From ZC4RG30 sp964632365 (GTDB lineage Bacteria > Pseudomonadota > Gammaproteobacteria > Steroidobacterales > Steroidobacteraceae): a DNA stretch of 7,795 bases. The position numbers and the translations under genes are program-made. The stretch spans positions 1 through 7,795 of the forward strand of contig CAZWDR010000114.1 in NCBI GenBank assembly GCA_964632365.1. The letters are read 5' to 3'. The notes under the pieces were generated by a model, which had not been told where the DNA came from, did not search any database, and saw only the letters and a program-made list of their open reading frames with translations. How positions within the stretch are numbered: the first letter of the stretch is position 1; the number at the start of each line of letters is the position of its first letter. Below, in pieces: positions 1 to 6,521 of the stretch.

Positions 1-26
1 GATTGGTTTGCCAAAAAAGGCCGCGC

Positions 27-55
27 TTTATACCATGAAGTTCCTGCCCGAACAA
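27..55 (-). promoter_or_regulatory. Predicted leftward sigma70 promoter, divergent from map
   Basis: Read on the minus strand, a -35-like TTGTTC (bases 55-50) and a -10 TATAAA (32-27) are separated by exactly 17 bases, and TGG directly precedes the -10, making an extended -10 element. Transcription would start near base 20 and leave the window to the left. In many gammaproteobacteria the gene divergent from map is rpsB (ribosomal protein S2), so this is probably the rpsB promoter, with bases 1-20 the start of its leader. The motif is seen; the identity of the target gene is inferred. Confidence 0.5.
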
Positions 56-92
56 TGTGTTAGACCCCTCCCGGGTCGAGCGAGCCCATCCC

Positions 93-881
93 GTGCCGAT
101 CACCATCAAGTCCCCGCAAGATCAGGAAAAAATGCGCGTCGCCGGCCGCCTCGCCGCCGACGTGCTCGACATGATCGGCGAGCATGTAAAGCCCGGCGTG
201 ACCACCGACGAGCTCGACCGCATCTGCCACGACTACATTGTGCAGGTGCAGAAGGCCGTGCCGGCCAACGTGGGCTACAACGGCTTCCCGAAGACGCTGT
301 GCACCTCGGTGAACCATGTGGTCTGCCATGGCATCCCGAACGACCGCAAGCTGGCCGCCGGCGACATCATCAACATCGACGTCACGGTGATCCACGAGGG
401 GTTCCACGGCGACACCAGCCGCATGTACCTGGTCGGCAAGCCGCCGGTGCTGGCCGAGCGCCTGGTGCGCGTCACGCACGAGGCCATGTGGGAGGGGATC
501 CGCAAGGTGCGGCCCGGCGCGACGCTGGGTGACATTGGCCACGCGATCCAGACGCTGGCCGAGACGCAGGGCTTCTCGGTGGTGCGCGAATACTGCGGAC
601 ATGGCATCGGCCGCATCTATCACGAGGATCCGCAGGTGCTCCACTACGGCAAGCCCGGCACCGGCGTGCCGCTGCGCGAGGGCATGACCTTCACGATCGA
701 GCCGATGATCAATGCGGGCAAGCGCCACGTGCAGCTGCTGAAAGATGGCTGGACGGTCGTCACCAAGGACCATTCCCTGTCGGCTCAGTGGGAGCACACG
801 GTCCTCGTCACGGCGGAGGGATATGAAGTGCTGACGCTGGGCGCTGCAGAGCGCGCAGCCGGCACCGCGAAGGTGGCCTGA
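93..881 (+). CDS. map: Type I methionine aminopeptidase
   Basis: Removes the initiator methionine from nascent cytosolic proteins; a two-metal enzyme of the pita-bread (M24) fold. The frame is open from a GTG at 57, but I choose the GTG at 93, which gives 262 residues. The resulting N-terminus (M-P-I-T-I-K-S-P-Q-D) lines up with E. coli MAP (264 residues), and a purine-rich GAGCGAG lies at 78-84. With this start the five metal ligands are D96, D107, H170, E203 and E234, each one below the E. coli numbering, and the conserved active-site histidines H79 and H177 are also present. The protein is full length and short at the N-terminus, as in the proteobacterial type, without the zinc-binding extension of eukaryotic forms. 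Its stop codon overlaps the glnD start by one base (TGATG), so the two are probably co-transcribed and translationally coupled. Function is secure; the start is likely but not proven. Confidence 0.95.
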   Translation: MPITIKSPQDQEKMRVAGRLAADVLDMIGEHVKPGVTTDELDRICHDYIVQVQKAVPANVGYNGFPKTLCTSVNHVVCHGIPNDRKLAAGDIINIDVTVIHEGFHGDTSRMYLVGKPPVLAERLVRVTHEAMWEGIRKVRPGATLGDIGHAIQTLAETQGFSVVREYCGHGIGRIYHEDPQVLHYGKPGTGVPLREGMTFTIEPMINAGKRHVQLLKDGWTVVTKDHSLSAQWEHTVLVTAEGYEVLTLGAAERAAGTAKVA

Positions 882-3607
882 TGGTCTCGATGCAGCAGGC
901 CTCGATGGATGACGAGGATGCGGTCATCCCGAACCACGAGATGCCCGGCTGGCCCCTGCTCGACCAGCTCGCCGGCCGCCTCGCCGAAGGGAGCCATTCG
1001 CGCGAGGTGTGTCGCCAGCTGCTGCACGATGCGCAGGAAGAGCTCAAGGCGCGCTTTTTTGCCGAAGAGAGCGTCGAGGTGCTGGTGCGTTCGCGCGCGC
1101 AGTTCATCGACACGCTGCTGCAGACACTCTGGCAGCACCTGCTCGCGCCCGAACTCGCGCGCGGCATGGCGCTGTTCGCGGTGGGCGGTTATGGCCGTGG
1201 CGAGCTGCATCCCTATTCCGACGTCGACATCCTGGTGCTCACGCCCGGCGGCAGCACCGCCAGCGGCGGCGGCACGCTCGGCGCCGCCGACCGCGGGCAG
1301 CTGGAGCAGCTGATCACCTTCCTGTGGGACATCGGCCTGGAGGTCGGGCACAGCGTGCGCACGGCAGCCGAGTGCGCCGAGCAGAGCGCCTCGGATGTGG
1401 GCGTGATGACCACGCTGCTCGAGGCGCGCCAGCTGGCCGGTTCCGCGGAGCTTGCGGCAGAGATGCGCGAGGCGCTCTCGCCGCTGCAGGTGTGGCCGCC
1501 GGAGCGCTTCTTCGAGGCCAAGCTCGCCGAGCAGCGGGCGCGCCACCTGAAGGCGAACGACACCGCCTACAACCTCGAGCCGAATGTGAAGAACGGCCCG
1601 GGCGGCCTGCGCGACCTGCAGACCATCGGCTGGGTGGCCAAGCGCCACTTCGGCGCGCAGACGCTCGACGAACTGGTCGAGAAGGGCTTTCTCACCCCGG
1701 GCGAGCTGCGCAAGCTGAAGCAGGCGCAGTCCTTCCTGTGGAAGGTGCGCTTCGGGCTGCATGTGCTCACCGGCCGCCACGAGGACCGCCTGCTGTTCGA
1801 CCACCAGATCCGGCTCGCGAAGACCTTCGGCTATGAGGATGCGACCTATACGCTGGCGGTGGAGCAGCTGATGCAGCGCTATTACCGCACGGTGCTGGAT
1901 GTCAGCTTCCTGAACGAGCTGCTGCTGCAGGCCTTCCGCGATGTGCTGGTGCCGGGCGGCACGCCCATCCAGACGCTCAACCCGCGCTTCCAGATCCGGC
2001 ACGATTATCTGGAGACCACCAGCCCCGACATGTTTGCGCGCTATCCGTCGGCGCTGCTCGAGCTGTTCCTGCTGCTGCAGCAGCAGCCGCAGGTGCGCGG
2101 CGTCAGCGCCAACACGATGCGCGCGGTGGCGCGGCACCTGTGGCTGATCGACGAGGAGTTCCGGCAGAACCCGCGCAACCATCGCCTGTTCCTCGACATC
2201 CTGCGCGCGCCGGCCGGTGTGACGCATGAACTGCGGCGCATGAACACCTATGGCGTGCTCGGGCGTTACATCCCGGCCTTCGGCCGCATTGTCGGCCGCA
2301 TGCAGTACGACCTGTTCCACGCCTACACGGTGGACGCGCACACGCTGTTCGTGGTGAGCAACCTGCGCCGGCTGGCACTGCCGAAGTTCGACCACGAGAT
2401 GCCGAAGCTGTCGGCCATCATGCAGCGCCTGCCGCGCCAGGAGATCATCTATCTGGCGGCGCTGTTCCACGACATCGCCAAGGGCCGCGGCGGCGATCAC
2501 TCGGAACTCGGCGCGGTGGATGCCGAGGCGTTCTGCCTGGAGCAGGGCCTGTCGAACTACGATGCGCGGCTGGTGGCCTGGCTGGTCAAGAACCATCTGG
2601 CCATGTCGATCACCGCGCAGAAGAAGGACATCGGCGATCCGGCCGTGGTGAACGAGTTCGCGCGCTTCGTGGGCGATGAGACCCGCCTCGACTACCTTTA
2701 CCTGCTCACCTGCTCGGATGTGCGCGGCACGAACCCGAAGCTGTGGAACTCGTGGAAGTCCGCGCTGTTCCAGGATTTCTACGAGTCGGTGCGCGCGGCG
2801 CTGCGCCGGGGCCTTGAAAGCCCGATCGACGAGGACCAGCTGATCGCCGACAACCAGCGCGCCGCGCGCGAACTGCTGGCCCCCGCGCGCATCGATGCCA
2901 CCGAGCTTGCGCGCATCTGGGCACCGCTGACGAAGACGTTCTTCCTGCGCCATTCGCCCGAGGAGATCGCCTGGTTCAGCGAGCTGCGCGCGACGCGCGA
3001 GGGTGGCGCGGATGAGCCGCTGGTGGCGGTGCGTCCGCACAGCGAGCGCGGGTCGACCTCGGTGCTGATCTACGCGCCGCATCGCCGCCATGGCTTCGCG
3101 CGCGCCACGGCGATGCTCGACCAGCAGGGCCTGACCATCGTCGATGCCCGCATCACGCCGGCGGACAATGGCTTCTCGCTCGACCTCTACCATGTGCTGG
3201 AGGACAACGGCACGCCGCTGACCGATGCCGAGCGCATCGCGGACCTGGAGCGGATGCTGTGGAACTCGCTGCGGCGGCCAGAAGAGTCTCCCACGCAGGT
3301 GTCGCGCCGCGCGCCGCGCCAGGTGCGCATGTTCAACACGCCGACGCGCGTGCAGATCACGCGCGACCTGCGCAACAACCGCTCCGCGCTCGAGCTGGTG
3401 GCCGGCGACCGCCCGGGCCTGCTGTGTGACGTGGGCAAGGTGCTGTGGGAGGAGCGCGTCGACCTGCAGGGCGCGCGCATCAGCACCATCGGCGAGCGCG
3501 CCGAGGACGTCTTCTATGTCACCGATGTGGCGCAGCAGCCGCTCGACGATGCCAGCGCCGGGCGGCTCAAGGAGCGCCTGGTGGCCGCGCTCACGCGCGC
3601 GCCCTGA
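881..3607 (+). CDS. glnD: Bifunctional uridylyltransferase/uridylyl-removing enzyme (PII-modifying)
   Basis: Cytosolic nitrogen sensor: it uridylylates PII proteins (GlnB/GlnK) when glutamine is low and removes UMP when glutamine is high. The 908 residues show the full family architecture. The nucleotidyltransferase domain has G-G-Y-G-R-G at 102-107 and the metal-binding aspartates D114 and D116. The central GlnD-specific block includes N-L-E-P-N-V-K near residue 231. The HD hydrolase domain has H480 and the H530-D531 pair followed by K-G-R-G-G-D-H. Two C-terminal ACT domains, the glutamine-binding region, lie at about 727-790 and 836-905. It is slightly longer than E. coli GlnD (890 residues); a glycine/serine-rich loop at about 122-137 accounts for part of this. 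No catalytic residue I checked is missing, so both activities are expected. The ATG at 881 overlaps the map stop; in-frame ATGs at 890 and 905 are possible alternatives. dapC follows after 14 bases. Confidence 0.97.
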   Translation: MVSMQQASMDDEDAVIPNHEMPGWPLLDQLAGRLAEGSHSREVCRQLLHDAQEELKARFFAEESVEVLVRSRAQFIDTLLQTLWQHLLAPELARGMALFAVGGYGRGELHPYSDVDILVLTPGGSTASGGGTLGAADRGQLEQLITFLWDIGLEVGHSVRTAAECAEQSASDVGVMTTLLEARQLAGSAELAAEMREALSPLQVWPPERFFEAKLAEQRARHLKANDTAYNLEPNVKNGPGGLRDLQTIGWVAKRHFGAQTLDELVEKGFLTPGELRKLKQAQSFLWKVRFGLHVLTGRHEDRLLFDHQIRLAKTFGYEDATYTLAVEQLMQRYYRTVLDVSFLNELLLQAFRDVLVPGGTPIQTLNPRFQIRHDYLETTSPDMFARYPSALLELFLLLQQQPQVRGVSANTMRAVARHLWLIDEEFRQNPRNHRLFLDILRAPAGVTHELRRMNTYGVLGRYIPAFGRIVGRMQYDLFHAYTVDAHTLFVVSNLRRLALPKFDHEMPKLSAIMQRLPRQEIIYLAALFHDIAKGRGGDHSELGAVDAEAFCLEQGLSNYDARLVAWLVKNHLAMSITAQKKDIGDPAVVNEFARFVGDETRLDYLYLLTCSDVRGTNPKLWNSWKSALFQDFYESVRAALRRGLESPIDEDQLIADNQRAARELLAPARIDATELARIWAPLTKTFFLRHSPEEIAWFSELRATREGGADEPLVAVRPHSERGSTSVLIYAPHRRHGFARATAMLDQQGLTIVDARITPADNGFSLDLYHVLEDNGTPLTDAERIADLERMLWNSLRRPEESPTQVSRRAPRQVRMFNTPTRVQITRDLRNNRSALELVAGDRPGLLCDVGKVLWEERVDLQGARISTIGERAEDVFYVTDVAQQPLDDASAGRLKERLVAALTRAP

Positions 3608-3611
3608 TCCT

Positions 3612-3617
3612 CCGGAG
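3612..3617 (+). promoter_or_regulatory. Ribosome binding site for dapC
   Basis: CCGGAG sits 4 bases before the ATG at 3622. The reading frame is open back to 3445 inside glnD, so this site, together with the protein alignment, sets the dapC start. The spacing is slightly short. Confidence 0.6.
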
Positions 3618-3621
3618 TGCC

Positions 3622-4833
3622 ATGAATCCCGGCTTCACGCGGCTCGCCGCCTATCCCTTCGAACGCCTGGCTGAGCTGAAGCGCGGCCTGGTGCCGCCCG
3701 CGGGCCTGCCGCACATTCCGCTGTCCATCGGTGAGCCGCGGCACACGCCGCCGCAGTTCGTGCTGCAGCGGCTGCGCGACACGCTGGGCGAACTGGGCAG
3801 CTACCCGGCCACGCGTGGCCTGCCGGAGCTGCGCGCGGCGGCCGCGCAGTGGCTGCAGCGGCGCTTCGCGCTGCCGGCGGGCACCGTCGATGCCGATGCC
3901 CATGTGCTGCCCGTCAACGGCACGCGCGAGGCACTGTTCGCGTTCGTGCAGGCAGTGGTCGATTCGCGCCGCCCCGGCGAACGCCCGGTGGTGGTGATGC
4001 CGAACCCGGGCTACCAGGTCTATGAAGGCGCGGCGCTGCTCGCCGGCGCCGAGCCGTGGTATCTGGACACCACTGCGGACAACAGCTTTCTGCCCGATCT
4101 CGACGCGGTGCCGGAACACATCTGGCAGCGCTGCCAGCTGCTGTTCCTGTGCAGCCCGGGGAATCCGGTGGGCACGGTGCTCGGCCTTGATTACCTGCGC
4201 CATGCGCTGGAGCTGGCCGAACGGCATGACTTTGTCATCGCCTCCGACGAGTGCTATGCGGACCTGTATGACGACGAGGCCGCGCCGCCCCCATCGCTGC
4301 TGACCGCCGCGGCGGCGGCCGGGAACACGGCGCTGCGCCGCTGCATGACCTTCCATTCGCTGTCGAAGCGATCGAGCCTTCCGGGCCTGCGCTCGGGACT
4401 GGCGGCCGGTGATGCGAAGCTGGTCGCGCCCTTCCTGCTGTATCGCACCTACCATGGCTGCGCGATGCCGGTGCCGACGCAGAAGGCGAGCATCGCCGCG
4501 TGGTCGGACGATGCCCACGTCGCGGAGAACCGCGCGCTGTATCGCGCCAAGTACGACCGGGTGCTGCCCATCCTGCAGCCGGTCATCCATGCGCCCCGCC
4601 CTGCCGGCGGCTTCTATCTGTGGCTTCATGTCGGCGGCGATGACACGGCATTCACCGCCGACCTGTTCGCGCAGCAGCACATCACCGTGGTGCCCGGTTC
4701 CTATCTTGCGCGCGCGCATGCCGGGCGCAATCCCGGCGCCGGCTATGTGCGCATCTCGCTCGTTGCCACCGAAGAGGAATGCGTGCAGGCTGCGCACCGC
4801 ATCCGCGAATTCATCCTGTCCAGAAAGAGTTGA
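3622..4833 (+). CDS. dapC: Succinyldiaminopimelate transaminase
   Basis: A PLP-dependent fold-type I aminotransferase of 403 residues. It likely converts N-succinyl-2-amino-6-oxopimelate to N-succinyl-LL-diaminopimelate using glutamate, in the succinylase branch of lysine and peptidoglycan precursor synthesis. Visible class I/II motifs are G37-E38-P39 near the N-terminus, S60-Y61-P62, C-S-P-G-N-P with N181, the D209-E-C-Y212 cofactor-binding segment, the Schiff-base lysine K249 within H-S-L-S-K-R-S, and the substrate-carboxylate arginine R377. The length and opening sequence fit the DapC group of beta- and gammaproteobacteria. Class I aminotransferases are hard to tell apart by motif alone; the specific call rests on the overall resemblance and on dapD following after 5 bases. 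Some relatives lack a dedicated dapC and use ArgD or SerC instead. It probably shares a transcript with map, glnD and dapD. Confidence 0.88.
   Translation: MNPGFTRLAAYPFERLAELKRGLVPPAGLPHIPLSIGEPRHTPPQFVLQRLRDTLGELGSYPATRGLPELRAAAAQWLQRRFALPAGTVDADAHVLPVNGTREALFAFVQAVVDSRRPGERPVVVMPNPGYQVYEGAALLAGAEPWYLDTTADNSFLPDLDAVPEHIWQRCQLLFLCSPGNPVGTVLGLDYLRHALELAERHDFVIASDECYADLYDDEAAPPPSLLTAAAAAGNTALRRCMTFHSLSKRSSLPGLRSGLAAGDAKLVAPFLLYRTYHGCAMPVPTQKASIAAWSDDAHVAENRALYRAKYDRVLPILQPVIHAPRPAGGFYLWLHVGGDDTAFTADLFAQQHITVVPGSYLARAHAGRNPGAGYVRISLVATEEECVQAAHRIREFILSRKS
4824..4829 (+). promoter_or_regulatory. Ribosome binding site for dapD, inside the end of dapC
   Basis: A purine-rich AAAGAG lies 9 bases before the dapD ATG at 4839 and falls within the last codons of dapC. 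Ribosomes finishing dapC would pass directly over it, which suggests coupled translation. It is a weak match to the anti-Shine-Dalgarno sequence. Confidence 0.45.
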
Positions 4834-4838
4834 ACATC

Positions 4839-5666
4839 ATGTCCGAATCGCTCCGTCCCCTCATCGAATCCGCTTTCGAGCGCCGCGCCGAGATCACGCC
4901 CTCCACCATCGAGCGTTCGCTGCGCCAGGCCCTCGACGACGTCATCGGACTGCTCGATTCCGGACAGGCCCGCGTGGCGGAAAAGCAGGGTGACGAATGG
5001 AAGGTCAACGAGTGGCTGAAAAAGGCCGTGCTGCTGTCCTTCCGCGCCAATGACAACCAGGCCATCGATGCCGGCGCGATGCGCTTCTATGACAAGGTGC
5101 CGCTGAAGTTCGCGGACCAGAGCCCGGCGCAGATGCGCGCCGGCGGCGTGCGGGTGGTGCCGCCGGCCACCGCGCGCCGCGGCGCCTACATCGCGCCGAA
5201 CGTGGTGCTGATGCCTTCCTATGTGAACATCGGCGCCTATGTGGATTCGGGCACGATGGTCGATACCTGGGCGACGGTGGGTTCGTGCGCGCAGATCGGC
5301 CGCAACGTGCACCTGTCGGGCGGCGTCGGCATTGGCGGCGTGCTCGAGCCGCTGCAGGCCGCGCCGACCATCATCGAAGATGACTGCTTCATCGGCGCGC
5401 GCTCCGAAGTCGTCGAGGGCGTCATCGTCGGCGCCGGCTCGGTGATCTCGATGGGCGTGTTCATCGGCCAGAGCACGAAGATCTATGACCGCACCACCGG
5501 CGAGATCAGCTATGGCCGCGTGCCGCCGGGATCGGTGGTGGTGCCGGGCAACCTGCCGTCGGCCGATGGCCGCTACAGCCTGTACTGCGCCGTGATCGTC
5601 AAGCGCGTTGATGCGAAGACGCGCGCGAAGACCAGCATCAACGAACTGCTGCGCGCCACGGACTGA
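4839..5666 (+). CDS. dapD: 2,3,4,5-tetrahydropyridine-2,6-dicarboxylate N-succinyltransferase
   Basis: Transfers succinyl from succinyl-CoA to tetrahydrodipicolinate, the committed step of the succinylase route to meso-diaminopimelate; family members are homotrimers in the cytosol. The 275 residues match the usual length (274 in E. coli) and align almost without gaps. An alpha-helical N-terminal domain with A-F-E-R-R-A-E-I-T-P near residue 12 precedes a left-handed beta-helix of hexapeptide repeats from about 117 to 210 (stretches such as V-N-I-G-A-Y-V-D and V-H-L-S-G-G-V-G-I-G-G-V). D142 and E190 correspond to the E. coli active-site residues D141 and E189. The ATG at 4839 gives the canonical start; the longer open frame back to 4779 overlaps dapC and is not used. 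It is the last gene of the + strand run. dapE, the next-but-one step, does not follow. Confidence 0.97.
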   Translation: MSESLRPLIESAFERRAEITPSTIERSLRQALDDVIGLLDSGQARVAEKQGDEWKVNEWLKKAVLLSFRANDNQAIDAGAMRFYDKVPLKFADQSPAQMRAGGVRVVPPATARRGAYIAPNVVLMPSYVNIGAYVDSGTMVDTWATVGSCAQIGRNVHLSGGVGIGGVLEPLQAAPTIIEDDCFIGARSEVVEGVIVGAGSVISMGVFIGQSTKIYDRTTGEISYGRVPPGSVVVPGNLPSADGRYSLYCAVIVKRVDAKTRAKTSINELLRATD

Positions 5667-5727
5667 CGGCGGGGGCCGGACCGGACTTGCGCCCGTTCGC
5701 AGCTCCCGCGGCCCGTGTCATGGCGCT
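5667..5727. other. Convergent intergenic spacer between dapD and the PfpI-family gene
   Basis: These 61 bases separate two genes that end toward each other, so a terminator is expected. I see only a possible 6-base pairing (GGGCCG with CGGCCC) across a loop of more than 20 bases, and no T-run on either strand. No convincing intrinsic terminator is visible; termination may be Rho-dependent or lie further on. Confidence 0.5.
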
Positions 5728-6324
5728 TCAGGCGGTGGGCTGATTCTCCCGCCGCTGCCGGCCGGCCAACGCGCCCGGTGAATGCGCGCCTTCGGCGAAC
5801 TCCTCGATCATCTTGCGGCTGAACGCGGGGATGTCGGCCGGCTTGCGACTGGTGACCAGCCCGCGGTCGGTGACCACTTCCTCATCCACCCAGCGCGCCC
5901 CGGCATTGACCAGATCGCTGCGGATGGATGGCCATGAGGTCATCCGGCGGCCTTCCACCCCGCCAGCCTCGATCAGCGTCCATGGACCATGACAGATCGC
6001 TGCAATCGGCTTGCCGGACTGCACGAACGCGCGCACGAAGGCCACGGCTTCCGGCAGCATGCGCAGCTGATCCGGGTTGGCCACCCCGCCCGGCAGCAGC
6101 AGGGCGTCGAAATCATCCGGATCGGCATCGGCCAGCGCCACGTCGACCGGCACCGACTCGCCCTTGTCGTAGTGCTTCCAGCCCTGCACCTGGCCCTTCG
6201 CCGGTGACACCACCTGCGTCGTGGCGCCCGCCTCGTCAAGCGCCCGGCGCGGCTCGAGCAACTCCGACTGCTCAAAGCCCTCCGCGGTCAGGATGGCAAC
6301 CTTCTTGCCCTGCAATGTGCCCAT
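5728..6324 (-). CDS. DJ-1/PfpI family protein (type 1 glutamine amidotransferase-like)
   Basis: A 198-residue cytosolic protein of the DJ-1/PfpI superfamily. It opens with a beta strand, K-K-V-A-I-L-T-A, then G-F-E-Q-S-E-L holding the conserved glutamate E18. L-L-L-P-G-G appears at 75-80, and the nucleophile elbow A-I-C-H-G-P-W carries C111 and H112. T-S-W-P-S-I-R and A-G-A-R-W-V-D-E-E-V-V follow, as in archaeal PfpI/PH1704. Related proteins (PfpI, YhbO, YraA) have been reported as intracellular peptidases, or as glyoxalase/deglycase or stress-protection proteins; which activity applies cannot be told from sequence. The last 20 or so residues are a polar, basic tail beyond the usual fold. The ATG at 6324 is chosen because a strong ribosome site precedes it and the fold begins there, although the frame stays open to 6807. 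It lies downstream of pstB on the same strand, 194 bases away. Confidence 0.9.
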   Translation of the reverse strand: MGTLQGKKVAILTAEGFEQSELLEPRRALDEAGATTQVVSPAKGQVQGWKHYDKGESVPVDVALADADPDDFDALLLPGGVANPDQLRMLPEAVAFVRAFVQSGKPIAAICHGPWTLIEAGGVEGRRMTSWPSIRSDLVNAGARWVDEEVVTDRGLVTSRKPADIPAFSRKMIEEFAEGAHSPGALAGRQRRENQPTA

Positions 6325-6331
6325 GGCCTCT

Positions 6332-6337
6332 CTCCTC
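6332..6337 (-). promoter_or_regulatory. Ribosome binding site for the PfpI-family gene
   Basis: On the minus strand GAGGAG, within GAGGAGAGAGG, lies 7 bases before the ATG at 6324. It is the strongest Shine-Dalgarno match in the window and settles the start within a frame that is open far upstream. Confidence 0.75.
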
Positions 6338-6341
6338 GGGG

Positions 6342-6368
6342 TCCGGTGAAGAGGGACAGCAGACCGGA
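6342..6368. repeat. Short inverted repeat upstream of the PfpI-family gene
   Basis: TCCGGT (6342-6347) and ACCGGA (6363-6368) form a perfect 6-base inverted repeat with a 15-base spacer, just upstream of the ribosome site. It could be an operator or a leader hairpin, but in sequence this GC-rich a 6-base match is easily chance. I could not identify a clear promoter for this gene in the spacer. Confidence 0.2.
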
Positions 6369-6456
6369 GATGGGTGGGCAGCGGCTGTAGGCCGGAGCCG
6401 GATCGGGCCGTCGGAGCAGTGAGCCCGGGCTGGCGACCGCGCGGGACGCCGTGAGC

Positions 6457-6501
6457 GCGGCCCGCCGCAGCGCCGGCCCGGCCTTGGCCGCAGCGGGCCG
6501 C
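6457..6501 (-). terminator. GC-rich inverted repeat after pstB, possible terminator or attenuator
   Basis: GCGGCCCGC (6457-6465) and GCGGGCCGC (6493-6501) are perfect 9-base reverse complements with 27 bases between them. A smaller palindrome, CGGCCTTGGCCG (6479-6490), sits inside. On the minus-strand transcript this structure would form shortly after the pstB stop. No U-run follows, so it is not a standard intrinsic terminator; it could stabilise the 3' end of the pst mRNA or reduce read-through into the next gene. The inverted repeat is seen; the role is inferred. Confidence 0.4.
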
Positions 6502-6521
6502 TAGGCCGCAGCAGGCCGCTA
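6486..6521. repeat. Two tandem 18-base repeats covering the pstB stop codon
   Basis: Bases 6486-6503 and 6504-6521 are adjacent copies of an 18-base unit that differ at one position (a G in the first, an A in the second). Each copy ends in CTA on the plus strand, which is the TAG stop of pstB in the copy at 6521-6519. Because 18 is a multiple of three, the second TAG (6503-6501) is in the same frame, giving two in-frame stops six codons apart. Likely a replication-slippage duplication. Confidence 0.85.

Noticed and set aside
8..34. Rightward promoter for map: TTGCCA (8-13) and TATACC (29-34)
   Set aside because: The 15-base spacing is short and the -10 is poor. Map must be transcribed from somewhere near here, but this particular site is not convincing beside the leftward promoter.
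785..3193. 802-residue open frame antisense to glnD
   Set aside because: It lies opposite a certain gene, its translation is rich in R, A, H, L, Q and E with no recognisable domain, and GC-rich codon bias routinely opens long antisense frames.
3514..4797. 427-residue open frame antisense to dapC
   Set aside because: Same reasoning: low-complexity, arginine-rich translation with no motif, opposite a well-supported aminotransferase.
5667..5727. Intrinsic terminator between the convergent genes
   Set aside because: Only a 6-base stem with a very long loop can be drawn, and there is no T-run on either strand.
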